From: JAZKFT01 sp965246935
Lineage (GTDB): Bacteria > Bacteroidota > Bacteroidia > Chitinophagales > Chitinophagaceae
DNA: 64,000 bases
Direction of reading: 5' to 3'
Assembly (NCBI GenBank): GCA_965246935.1
Contig: CBDFGC010000023.1
Span: 1-64,000 of the forward strand
Positions 1 to 8,398 of this stretch are shown here, piece after piece. A program made the translations under genes and the position numbers. Each line of letters starts with the position of its first letter. Position 1 is the first letter of the stretch. The notes under the pieces were generated by a model. That model saw only the letters and a program-made list of their open reading frames with translations. It had not been told where the DNA came from and searched no databases.

Positions 1-6
1 ACGTTT

Positions 7-192
7 ATGTATAAACGCATAATTGGATTTAACACATTACGGCGTGTAAACGGTCTTGACAATCCAACTGATATACGGATTGAGATTGATAACGGAACAT
101 CCATTCAGCAGGTAACATTATTTAGCAAAATTGGCAAAGCGAAAAAAGTTCAGGTGTTAATGGATGAGTTAAAACGGATACTGACTGCCTGA
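7..192 (+). CDS. small hypothetical protein (possibly 5'-truncated by window edge)
   Basis: A 61-residue reading frame with no family I recognise. It is basic, has no signal peptide or membrane segment, and ends in a lysine/leucine-rich stretch that could be a helix. The frame is still open for the two codons before the ATG up to the window edge, so the true start may lie outside. It ends 38 bases before the stop of the convergent LytTR regulator. It could be a genuine small protein or the C-terminal end of a longer one. Confidence 0.4.
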   Translation: MYKRIIGFNTLRRVNGLDNPTDIRIEIDNGTSIQQVTLFSKIGKAKKVQVLMDELKRILTA

Positions 193-229
193 TTCTAACT
201 TTTCAGAAAGACGTTACATAATATTTTCG

Positions 230-973
230 CTAACTCCCCATCCAGGCCTTAAATAAATTCGCCTTTTCTGTACTTACAATTACCTCTTCTGCCGATACAG
301 GTTTCAGCATTAGTTTCAATTTTCCTTTAAACCAGGCATGCACCACTTCCACACTGCGGTGACTGATAATAAATTGCCGGTTGGCCCGGTACATTTTTTT
401 GGGATCCAGTTGCGGTTCCAGCTTATCCAGGCTTTCGTCCCAGATAAATTTGCGACCGTCGTGCAGTATCGTAAATACTCTTTTATCTTCTGCAAAAAAG
501 TAAGCAATATCCTCCAGGTTCACGGGAATGAATTTCTGACCTGTCTTCATCAAAAACTTTTCCCGGAACTGTTGTTGCGGCTGCAGCATTTTCATCAGGC
601 TGACCATATCGTATTGTGGCGGCGCACTCAGTTTCCGCACTTTATCTATAGCATTTAATAAATCAGCAGCATCCACCGGCTTCAGCAAATAATCTACCGC
701 ATCCATCTGGATAGCCTCCAGTGCATATTCGCTGTGTGCTGTGGTGAAGATGATATACGGCTTTTGTTCCAACTGAGCCAGCATTTCAAAACCAGTCATT
801 TCCGGCATATTAATGTCCAGGAAAATAAGGTCGGGCTGATGTGCTACAATTGCTTCAATACCTTCATCGCCATTAGTGGCTTCTGCAACTATTTGTATGT
901 CCGGAATTAGCTTTAGCAAATGCCGTAGCCCCATCCGGGCCAGCTTTTCATCATCAATTATAATTGCTTTCAT
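230..973 (-). CDS. LytTR-family two-component response regulator
   Basis: A cytoplasmic DNA-binding response regulator of 247 residues. An N-terminal receiver domain (about 1-120) has the acidic pair D7/D8, the phospho-acceptor D53 in LIFLDINMP, a threonine switch residue in FTTAHSEYA and the lysine of YLLKPV. A LytTR DNA-binding domain follows (about 140-245), with the typical MYRANRQFIIS segment. Its start overlaps the stop of the upstream histidine kinase by 4 bases (ATGA), so the two are translationally coupled and form a LytS/LytR-type pair. Its targets cannot be read from this sequence. The family assignment is firm; the regulon is unknown. Confidence 0.95.
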   Translation of the reverse strand: MKAIIIDDEKLARMGLRHLLKLIPDIQIVAEATNGDEGIEAIVAHQPDLIFLDINMPEMTGFEMLAQLEQKPYIIFTTAHSEYALEAIQMDAVDYLLKPVDAADLLNAIDKVRKLSAPPQYDMVSLMKMLQPQQQFREKFLMKTGQKFIPVNLEDIAYFFAEDKRVFTILHDGRKFIWDESLDKLEPQLDPKKMYRANRQFIISHRSVEVVHAWFKGKLKLMLKPVSAEEVIVSTEKANLFKAWMGS

Positions 974-2010
974 ATCGGGAGCTTTAAGCAGGTCATTACT
1001 GTATTACGGTCTGTATTATTGATCGTTACGGAAGTATCATTTCCAAAGATTAGCCGCAGACGCTGCTCGGCATTTTTCATGCCCACGCCATCCGATTTTT
1101 GCTCAGGCGGATTGTAATGCCCGCTGTTTTCAATACTGATAATTAATTGTTTTTCCTGAATGTAGGAACGGATGATAATGATACCGCCCCGCTTCAATTT
1201 GCTGATGCCGTGCTTAATGGCATTTTCCACCAGGGTTTGTACCGCCATAGGTGGAATATTGTAATCCAGCGTGTCTTCCCCGATGTTATATTGTATCTGC
1301 AGGCGGTCATCAAAGCGTACTTTTTCCAGGCTCAGGTAATCCTGCACAATTTGTAACTCTTCTTCTAAATGAATGGTGCTGCTTTCGCTTTTCACCAGTG
1401 TATTCCGCAGGAATTTGCTAAGGTTGGTAATGGTCCGTTTGCTTTCTTCCGGATCGATATCCACCAATGTGCGGATACTGTTGAGCGAATTAAACAGAAA
1501 ATGCGGGTTCACCTGGTTTTTTAAATAACGGAGCTGGTCTTCTTTCAGGCTTGCCTGCAACTGGTATTTCTCTACCTCAATTGTTTTCCATTTTTCTGCA
1601 TGTGTATAAAAAATATAAATTGTCATCCATGGTACAAGGGCACGTACGATATGTACGCAGTAGTCGTACATGGATACAAAATTAATTCCGGCGGCTGAGC
1701 CAAAAGACCAGTTATCAAAAGGAATATTAATGAGGGCAGGTGGGATAGCAAGTAACCAGGCTATTAAAAACGAAACGATTAATAACTTCAGCAACGGCAT
1801 CTTAAACCAGTTAAACCGCAGCAGTATAAATCTGTAAATGTGGGTAAGTATAATAAACAGGAGTACATTGACAATGAGATTGATCCAAAGTTTGTAATTG
1901 GTGTTTCCCCGTTGTATATAAATAAGACCACTTATGGTAAACCAGGCCGTCCACCCGCTAAATTGCAGGAGCCAGTACAACTGTGTTTTACTAAGCCGTG
2001 AGTTAAACAT
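970..2010 (-). CDS. LytS/YehU-type membrane sensor histidine kinase
   Basis: A sensor kinase of 346 residues. About four hydrophobic segments (roughly 12-32, 42-65, 72-95 and 120-136) form the N-terminal membrane sensor with no large extracellular domain. A short coiled linker leads to a His_kinase (PF06580-type) domain with the phospho-acceptor H170 in QVNPHFLFNSLNSIR. The ATP-binding part follows, with the N-box around N263 (LVENAIKHGISK) and a GVGMKN G-box near 308-313. It is the first gene of the two-gene operon with the LytTR regulator, which it presumably phosphorylates. The 0.9-kb gap upstream is filled with repeats. The input signal is unknown. Confidence 0.93.
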   Translation of the reverse strand: MFNSRLSKTQLYWLLQFSGWTAWFTISGLIYIQRGNTNYKLWINLIVNVLLFIILTHIYRFILLRFNWFKMPLLKLLIVSFLIAWLLAIPPALINIPFDNWSFGSAAGINFVSMYDYCVHIVRALVPWMTIYIFYTHAEKWKTIEVEKYQLQASLKEDQLRYLKNQVNPHFLFNSLNSIRTLVDIDPEESKRTITNLSKFLRNTLVKSESSTIHLEEELQIVQDYLSLEKVRFDDRLQIQYNIGEDTLDYNIPPMAVQTLVENAIKHGISKLKRGGIIIIRSYIQEKQLIISIENSGHYNPPEQKSDGVGMKNAEQRLRLIFGNDTSVTINNTDRNTVMTCLKLPI

Positions 2011-2063
2011 AAGATAAGCTGCAAACTAAATAAATCCTGTTGATTACAGGTAATTACCCCGAC

Positions 2064-2105
2064 GAAACCGGACAGGGATGGTGTGAAACCGGACAGGGAT
2101 GGTGT
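2064..2105. repeat. 21-bp tandem duplication at edge of the inverted repeat
   Basis: The 21-bp unit beginning GAAACCGGACAGGG occurs twice head to tail. The second copy is the outer end of the left arm of the long inverted repeat at 2084-2797. The right arm carries only one copy. Confidence 0.8.
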
Positions 2106-2797
2106 GGGATGGTTGTCTTAAAATGGGATTTTTGGGATGGGTGGGATAGGAATGGGATAAATACAGATAGATGGGGTTGCCAAACACCATAGAGTTAACA
2201 ATCCAAAAAGGACGAAAGCAAGAGATTATCTTAAACCGGGATAAGATGGATGGGCGGGATAGGAATGGGATAAATACAAAGGTGAGTACAGATGAAACTA
2301 TATGAAAAGGGTTGCCACTCCGGGAGAGTTAGCAACCCTTATAGCAGGAAACCAGCTATTAATTTACAACAAGTATAATTAAGATTCGATTCCTGTACCT
2401 ATTATATACAAGCTAAATTTCTTATAATCGGTTTCGCCTTTTATATCATATAACGATCTCTCATCAAATCACGTTGCCTATCCGTATTTCATAGGGCGTT
2501 ACCCCATGCTGATATATTGCCGCCCTTTCAGGGCTAAGAGAAAAGACATTGGCAGGTAGCTACATCCTTATTAACGTCGCCATTTATAAGCGACCATTTA
2601 TCTGTATTTATCCCAATCCTATCCCAATCATCCATCTTATCCCGGTTTAAAATAATCTCTTGCTTTCGTCCTTTTTGGATTGTTAACTCTATGGTGGTTG
2701 GCAACCCCATCTATCTGTATTCATCCCATTCCTATCCCACCCATCCCAAAAATCCCATCTTAAGACAACCATCCCACACCATCCCTGTCCGGTTTCA
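2084..2797. repeat. long imperfect inverted repeat, 195-bp arms, about 320-bp spacer
   Basis: Bases 2084-2278 and 2602-2797 are reverse complements of each other with only scattered mismatches. Matching landmarks are GGTTTCA, CCATCCCACACC, TTGTTAACTCTATGG and TCCATCTTATCCCGG on the right arm. The arms are rich in a GGGATNGG-like motif. The spacer (2279-2601) holds a small hairpin (GGGTTGC/GCAACCC near 2308-2341) and a palindrome around 2520-2537, and no convincing gene. It occupies most of the gap between the kinase and the next gene (2011-2905). It may be a non-autonomous element or two inverted copies of one interspersed repeat. Confidence 0.85.
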
Positions 2798-2905
2798 CGC
2801 CACCCTTTTCCCATTTGGCCGCTTATGCCTTCTTAACCGCTATGTGCCCATATAGTTTTGCCCTATCAAACAAATCAAAAAAACAACTTTTTAAAAATTA
2901 CGACC

Positions 2906-3067
2906 ATGTATTACCAATCAAAAAATTATATCACAACTAATGTAATGATCGCTTGTGCATCTTCCGAAATAAGCAAAATGAAAAGAAACGCTGCACAAAA
3001 CCTGTTGCCGGTTGATGCAGTAAAAGAGCTGGAATTATTATTGGAAAACACGGCTTCAAAAAATTAA
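2906..3067 (+). CDS. small hypothetical protein
   Basis: A 53-residue protein when started at the ATG at 2906. An upstream in-frame ATG at 2858 would add 16 residues but lies in lysine/asparagine-rich sequence typical of an AT-rich leader. The protein is polar, with a short C-terminal helix-like segment (DAVKELELLLENT) and no signal peptide. It ends 26 bases before the next gene and may be co-transcribed with it. The family is not recognised. Confidence 0.4.
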   Translation: MYYQSKNYITTNVMIACASSEISKMKRNAAQNLLPVDAVKELELLLENTASKN

Positions 3068-3093
3068 TTCAAAACCCATTATCAATAATTATT

Positions 3094-4699
3094 ATGAAAA
3101 AGATCATCTTCTCTGCTGCTATTTTATTTGCCATGTCAGGTACACAGGCTCAGTTTTCTACCGGTAATCTTTTAAACAAAGCAAAAGAGAAAGCCAAACA
3201 AAAAGCTGAGGAAAAAGCCCGGCAGGAAGCTGAAAAGGCGTTTACAAAAGGCAACAAAAAGGAAGATAAAAACAACTCAAACGAAACCACCTCAACAAAC
3301 GAAACCATGACTGAAGAACAAACCACCACTACCTCTACAACTGATTACAGTGGACTTAACAATGCAGCTTACGTGAAAGTATTGGGTAAAAAAGAGAATA
3401 CAGCTATGGCATTACGGGATTTATTCGGCGGCAATGCAGAGGCTATTGATGGTTACTACACCCATGCAGCAGCAGTAGACCTGGCTAATTTTTACCCCGT
3501 TATGCTAAAGAAAGGAAAACCCTCAGGCTTTGATGGCGTAAGCGATTATGAAAGCCTGATGAGGCTTTATAAAGAATATCCTGAGATATATGAAACAAAA
3601 TTCAGGCAGGCTATTAATCAGACCCTTGATGGTGCTTACCAGGTAATGAAAACAAACCGGGCCCTTGCGGTAGCTAATTTAGAAGTAGCTAACCATCTTA
3701 ATGAAGCCTGCCTGCTGATAGTACCCGATTTAAAAAGTGCCCTTGAACTGCGGGGCGAATTAAGCAAAGCCCTTACCACCATTGGCGCCGAACATGCAAA
3801 AGTCTTTACCTCCGATTTTCATAAAAAGAATGCCGGTAAAATCCTTTTCTCAAAAGAACCCATTGTGCCCGGTAAAGAAAACCCGGCCCAGTTTACTAAC
3901 AGCTTTGGCCCCAATGATTATATATATGCTAATTGCTTACCTCCATGGCACAATTGACGAAGTAAATAATATACGGGCAGGCGATAACACTGTACCTGGC
4001 CAATACCGTATGAGCCTGGATGGAAGCATCCAACCCTTGTTCCCGCAGGATTTTAAACATAATCAGGAAGATCGTAAAAACAGCTATTTCCTGATAGAAG
4101 TGCGGCCCGACCCCACCAAAGCTATACACGGTATTGATGCTACTTATTTTGCAGAACGCTTCGCCGAATTTTCGCCACGGAAGCATATCGTTAGAATTGG
4201 TTTAGGGGGTGCCGGGGACCTGCTTGCTGAAGGCGAACTGAAGCTGGACTGGACAAATGGCGATGGCGAAAAAATGAAGGCCGATGCTAAAGTAGCAGTA
4301 GCTAAAGCCCAAACTAATTACGCCAAAACCGTACAGTTAAACCCTGTATTTAGCAAACCTAATTACCTGTTCAAAGACCCTGCACTGTCTGTTGCCAACC
4401 TGAAAAAAGCCATTATGGCCAGCGATCCCAACGTAGTACAGATTTTAAAACTGGTAACCGTAAAAGAAGAGAACAGAGTGGATGACTGGGGATACGACCG
4501 CAATGAATATGGTACCATTCTGGGCAAGGCAACCAACCACTTTACACAATACGTGTACAAAGCAAAAGATGGCAATTGCTACATGCACTTTATAGCTCAG
4601 TTTGGGAAAAAAGCTACCGGTGGCGGTGGTTACGGAGAATTAGTTATGTACCCTACCGGAATGCCTGACGAACGCATTGCCTGCGAAAATGTAAAATAA
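3094..4699 (+). pseudogene. exported hypothetical protein, split by a 1-base frameshift
   Basis: Two overlapping frames read as one gene. The first (from 3094) has a Sec signal peptide (MKKIIFSAAILFAMSGTQAQ), then a Lys/Glu/Ala-rich predicted coiled segment and a Thr/Asn-rich linker, and stops at 3957. The second carries on to 4699 with no sensible start. Removing one T at 3933/3934 joins FGPNDYIYAN directly to AYLHGTIDEVNN, giving one protein of about 534 residues. A C-terminal part around 4480-4690 repeats glycine-rich and aromatic residues. I do not recognise the family. The break could be a real recent mutation or a base-calling error. Function is unknown; the product would be periplasmic or secreted. 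Confidence 0.75.
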
Positions 4700-4740
4700 A
4701 ATATCCCTGGATTGCATTACAGTCATCGGATCACATTACA

Positions 4741-4876
4741 GTCATTGCGGGATTGTCCGCCACGGCGGATGCCCAACGAAGCAGTCTTCAACGAGTTGAT
4801 TTGGAAATGGAACGTTAAGTATAGCAATCTGCCCGGACAACACGGAGATTGCCACGGGCACAACCCTCGCAATGAC
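4741..4876. repeat. palindromic interspersed repeat (GTCATTGCGgg...ccCTCGCAATGAC type)
   Basis: This non-coding segment begins with GTCATTGCGGG and ends with CCCTCGCAATGAC, so its ends are inverted copies. A related element with the same ends lies at 45473-45558. Repeats of this form are common in Bacteroidota genomes. Confidence 0.7.
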
Positions 4877-4922
4877 TTACTTATTAAATAAAAATAATTA
4901 CAGTCTTTTCAATTTTATTATT

Positions 4923-5750
4923 ATGAAAACAATTCTTTTCCCTTTTCTGCTCTTATCAATGGCAACTATTTCCTGCTCAGTTTCCTCCAGTAAAAAAACA
5001 ACGAAACTTACTTTTGACGGTGGCGAATTATTATACACCGATTCCGTAACCGAAGCACAGGCCAAAGCATTAGGTAATTACCTGGTTGAAAATAAATTTT
5101 ATAATGGCGATCCTAAAACCGTGCAGTTAGATAAAGAGAATGGCATCATTCAATTCTCCATGGTTTTAAATGACACCTTAGCCAACTCGGCCGAATACCA
5201 AACCATGGGTGCAGCCTTTGTGCAGGAACTGGAACAAAATGTATTTAAAGGCAACACGGTAGAAGTGAATTATTGCGACGAGTATATGAAGCCAAAAAAG
5301 AAAATAAAAGGAGATGCCACAGCAATGGCTACTACCAATACCGGCATTGCAGATGCAACGCCTGCATCAGAAACGGGCACACCGGAGGAGTTTCAATTTA
5401 TAGCAGGTTACTGGCTTTGCTCCAACATCACCGGTGGCGATTCGGATGCTGCCAAACAAGCCCACGACGTTGAAATACTACAAACCAATTTTGATTTTAA
5501 TATGAGTCAGGATGGCACTTTTACCAGCCACTTTGCTAACCAGGCCGATCTGGAAAATCCCCTGCCTATTAGAGGCAATTACGCTATCAGCAATCGACAG
5601 ATTGACTTTACCGGCTTACGAATAAACGACAAGCCTACCGGTCAAAAAATGAGTTTCGAAATAAATATGCCTATTGCAGACCAGTTACAACTCATTAGCC
5701 ACGAACCTGGTAAAAAAGACCTGGTAATGAGCTTCGAAAGGCAACAGTAA
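4923..5750 (+). CDS. lipoprotein of unknown function
   Basis: A 275-residue protein when started at the ATG at 4923. The frame extends 17 codons further upstream, into the repeat, but the signal sequence begins here. Residues 1-20 form a lipoprotein signal with the lipobox TISC, so the mature protein should be a membrane-anchored lipoprotein. The first half (about 30-120) resembles a compact alpha/beta domain. A Thr/Ala-rich linker leads to a C-terminal domain (about 150-275) that reads like a small beta-barrel in the style of lipocalin-like domains (AGYWLCS ... IRGNYAISNRQIDFTG). Neither half is assigned a function. It belongs to a same-strand run of exported small proteins (2.9-8.2 kb). Confidence 0.7.
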   Translation: MKTILFPFLLLSMATISCSVSSSKKTTKLTFDGGELLYTDSVTEAQAKALGNYLVENKFYNGDPKTVQLDKENGIIQFSMVLNDTLANSAEYQTMGAAFVQELEQNVFKGNTVEVNYCDEYMKPKKKIKGDATAMATTNTGIADATPASETGTPEEFQFIAGYWLCSNITGGDSDAAKQAHDVEILQTNFDFNMSQDGTFTSHFANQADLENPLPIRGNYAISNRQIDFTGLRINDKPTGQKMSFEINMPIADQLQLISHEPGKKDLVMSFERQQ

Positions 5751-5805
5751 TCTTTCCGGCATAGTGCTGCTGCTTTATTTCACCACCCATATTTAAACCA
5801 CTGTT

Positions 5806-6087
5806 ATGCGAACTTTTACTGTTGCATTAGCTACCGCTTTGCTCCTTTGGACCTTTATGCTGCTTCAGGCGCAAACCTTACAACAGTTAATACTGCCTGG
5901 GTTTTCAAAGAATGACACAATTGTAGCTAATGACGCTGACCATTCTAAAAAAGCAGCAGCCGAAAAGTACAATTTTCAAAGTGCCTATACATCGCTGGGC
6001 AGTCCGGCAGGCCAAAAAGCAACAGGGCTTTCAAAAAGGGAAGCTGATAGCCTGCAACAAATTATGCTGATCCGTAAAAAGTTTTAA
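5806..6087 (+). CDS. small exported hypothetical protein
   Basis: A 93-residue protein with an N-terminal signal peptide or membrane anchor (residues 1-24, ending in LLQAQ, a typical Bacteroidota signal cleavage context). The rest is polar, rich in Lys, Ala and Ser, with no recognisable domain. It lies 55 bases after the lipoprotein gene and 50 before the next membrane protein, so the three may be one transcript. Function is unknown. Confidence 0.55.
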   Translation: MRTFTVALATALLLWTFMLLQAQTLQQLILPGFSKNDTIVANDADHSKKAAAEKYNFQSAYTSLGSPAGQKATGLSKREADSLQQIMLIRKKF

Positions 6088-6137
6088 ATAAAACAACCAA
6101 TCAAACCGACGCAGCGGTACCTGCGGAAAAATGAATC

Positions 6138-6587
6138 ATGCAAACAAATCAGGCAACCGCTGAACAATTCATCAGCAATGCAAACGTAACAAATGCTGCC
6201 ACCGAAAACAATGCAGCCACTGCTAAACGCTACACGGATAACTTAGTAACCGGCAAAACAAAAGTGCCCCTGCCTGTTACCGTTATCTGTATTTTGGGAG
6301 CAGGGGGCTTTGGCCTCTCGGCTATAGGATTGCTTATAGGCTGGCAGCTAATTGCGGCCATAGGAACCCCGCTTTTAATGTACACAATTGTAGCAGTTGC
6401 AGGTAATCTCTTATCTATTATCTGGATGTGGCAAATGAAAAAGAAGGGTGCTTACCTGTATGCAGGTCTTTTTGTAGTAAGCCAGGTAGTGATGCTGGCT
6501 TATGGTGTGTGGGGTGTAACGATTGCCTTTCTTATCTCCGCTGCTGTTACCGCTGTTGCCTTGTACTACGCTAAACAAATGAAATAG
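6138..6587 (+). CDS. small four-helix membrane protein
   Basis: A 149-residue protein. The first 40 residues are a polar Asn/Ala/Thr-rich cytoplasmic tail. Four hydrophobic helices follow (about 46-68, 73-95, 108-125 and 127-146). No catalytic or binding motif is visible and I do not recognise the family. A strong stem-loop with a T-run lies about 65 bases downstream, so this is probably the last gene of its transcript. Confidence 0.65.
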   Translation: MQTNQATAEQFISNANVTNAATENNAATAKRYTDNLVTGKTKVPLPVTVICILGAGGFGLSAIGLLIGWQLIAAIGTPLLMYTIVAVAGNLLSIIWMWQMKKKGAYLYAGLFVVSQVVMLAYGVWGVTIAFLISAAVTAVALYYAKQMK

Positions 6588-6651
6588 TTTACTAAGCATC
6601 CGACCTGAAAACAAACAGCACATGCACTCACACTTCTGCAGTAAACAGGAT

Positions 6652-6684
6652 AGTGTTCTGCTCTGAAAAGCAGGGCACTTTTTT
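6652..6684 (+). terminator. Rho-independent terminator
   Basis: The stem AGTGTTCTGCT pairs with AGCAGGGCACT (two G-U pairs) around a short loop, followed by six Ts. It lies just after the small membrane protein gene and reads as a terminator on the plus strand. Confidence 0.8.
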
Positions 6685-6837
6685 ATGACCCATTTTTAGA
6701 AATATCATCTACCCTCCAGCGGTGAAAATGATATTGTTATTCACGATCAGTTATTATTTTTTATTATTCGTTATTGCTGCTTCCCTACAACGCAATCGGT
6801 ATAAAGTGACATATAAATTACACGTAAAAATTTTTAA

Positions 6838-7401
6838 ATGATGAAAAAACAAATACTGTTGCTCAGCTTACTGCTGCTTGGCTTTATCAGTAATGCCCAA
6901 TACAATACTGTCGAAAAAATAAGGGCTTACTATACAGAAGTTAACCAGGACATCAATGAAGCCATTAAAACAAAAACCGGCGAATACTGCAACGAAGTAA
7001 TGGTGAACGCATACAAATCAAGCTGGCCTGCAGTTGGTAATTATCAAAAAAAAATCAGCATGTGGTACTCAGATGCTCCTGAAGCATCTGAGGAAGAAAA
7101 GCCGGTGAAATTATTAGATAAAGTAAACGTCATAGCTGAAAGTGCCGGTAACAAATACACCGAAGAGTATCTTTTTGCCGATGGTGAACTCATTTTTTAC
7201 TGCTTCTTCGATTTTTATCATTATAACGGCATTGTACAAAAAGATGAGCACCGGCTATATTTTAATAAAGGAAAAGTATTAAAGTATGATCTGAAAGCAG
7301 GTGGCCATAACGAATATCCAAGGGATAAGGCTGACATACCCGCAGAAGCCATCGGGCATGCTAAATTAATACAGCAATTATTTTTAAGCAGCTGCGATTA
7401 A
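6838..7401 (+). CDS. exported hypothetical protein
   Basis: A 187-residue protein with a clear signal peptide (residues 1-21, ending ISNAQ). The ATG is doubled (6838 and 6841), so the exact start is uncertain by one residue. The mature part is rich in Tyr, Lys and Glu. It has a central segment with many aromatic residues (EYLFADGELIFYCFFDFYHY) that reads as beta-strands, and a cysteine near the end. I do not recognise a family. The terminator upstream and 180 non-coding bases downstream suggest it is transcribed alone. Confidence 0.6.
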   Translation: MMKKQILLLSLLLLGFISNAQYNTVEKIRAYYTEVNQDINEAIKTKTGEYCNEVMVNAYKSSWPAVGNYQKKISMWYSDAPEASEEEKPVKLLDKVNVIAESAGNKYTEEYLFADGELIFYCFFDFYHYNGIVQKDEHRLYFNKGKVLKYDLKAGGHNEYPRDKADIPAEAIGHAKLIQQLFLSSCD

Positions 7402-7583
7402 ATGGCCGGTGGAATGTTGTAGGTATGCAATTGGTCTCTATAAAGTAGAGAGCAGTATACATGCAAAAGGCCTGTGCAAATAACCAATAGCAAATACATT
7501 CTGTTTCCCGCTTCATCATTTATAGCGTACAAATACTTTATTTTGTTCCGGACTCTCTGTTCGTAATTAATCACCTACTCTGT

Positions 7584-8186
7584 ATGAAAAGAATAATTGC
7601 TTTACTTCTTCTGATCTCAGCTTTTACAACCGGTTATGCCAGGCCTACCGACTGGATGTACCTGGTGACAGCTGACCAGTTTGGTGTTATCACCAAAACC
7701 ACCACCTACCTGGACCTGATCAATTTGTTTGGAAAAGAAAAACTGAAAGACGAAACCCGTACCGGTGCCGAAGGCGAAGGAACGTATAAAGTAACCGTAG
7801 TCTACAAAAACACGCCACTGGAAATGACCATCGGCTGGGTGGAGAACAAATGGCATAAAACCATTGCCAGTGTAGAATGTACACAACCTAAAAGTCCCTA
7901 TTATACAAAAGACAGTATTAAAATAGGAAGCAACCTCAGCAAGCTTGTCAAAATAAATAAAGCCATTATTAGTTTCTATGGATTTGGCTGGGATTATGGT
8001 GGATTAATAACAGATTTTCATAAGGGAATGCTTACAAAAAGTAAAGTGCGGTTTACCCTGGATTGGAATGGTAAAAACGATACCACGCTTTTGGGTGACG
8101 GAGAATTTATAAGCAATAACCCCAAAGTAGTAAAACGTGCCGCCCAGGTATATGTGGCAAGTATAGAAGTAAATTTTGTGGAGTAA
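7584..8186 (+). CDS. exported hypothetical protein
   Basis: A 200-residue protein with a signal peptide (residues 1-19, ending in TGYA). The mature sequence alternates short strands and turns (TYKVTVVYKNTPLEMTIGW; GDGEFISNNP), which suggests a small beta-rich periplasmic or surface domain. No enzyme motif is seen. A good terminator lies 24 bases after the stop, separating it from the giant gene downstream. Confidence 0.6.
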   Translation: MKRIIALLLLISAFTTGYARPTDWMYLVTADQFGVITKTTTYLDLINLFGKEKLKDETRTGAEGEGTYKVTVVYKNTPLEMTIGWVENKWHKTIASVECTQPKSPYYTKDSIKIGSNLSKLVKINKAIISFYGFGWDYGGLITDFHKGMLTKSKVRFTLDWNGKNDTTLLGDGEFISNNPKVVKRAAQVYVASIEVNFVE

Positions 8187-8209
8187 ACTGCTGCTGAATT
8201 GTAATGATC

Positions 8210-8245
8210 AAAAAGCTTGTTTGTGTGTGCAAACAGGCTTTTTTT
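8210..8245 (+). terminator. Rho-independent terminator
   Basis: AAAAAGCTTGTTTG pairs with CAAACAGGCTTTTT around a TGTGTG loop and ends in a run of seven Ts. It closes the gene ending at 8186. Confidence 0.85.
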
Positions 8246-8267
8246 ATCGGCGGGTTTTACTATTCGT

Positions 8268-8351
8268 TCTCCGATGTATATCGTCCAATCGTTCACATAC
8301 AAATTCCGGTTGTCTGCATACAAACTCCTGCTGTTCACATACATTCTCTGC
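8268..8351. repeat. short 21-bp tandem repeat array (4 units)
   Basis: Four degenerate 21-bp units begin at 8268, 8289, 8310 and 8331. The clearest share the core GTTCACATACA. Read on the minus strand they encode heptads of the form YVNSRSL / YADNRNL / YVNDWTI. The array sits in the leader before the giant secreted-protein gene. Its period is the same as that of the larger array at 14700-14930. Confidence 0.7.
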
Positions 8352-8398
8352 CAAACGGCATCGGTGGTTTCTACTTTCAGTTTTTAAAACCACCATTT

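Noticed and set aside
8204..8398. Upstream start of the giant protein
   Set aside because: The extra 65 codons run through a terminator and the tandem repeats, while a good signal peptide begins at 8399.
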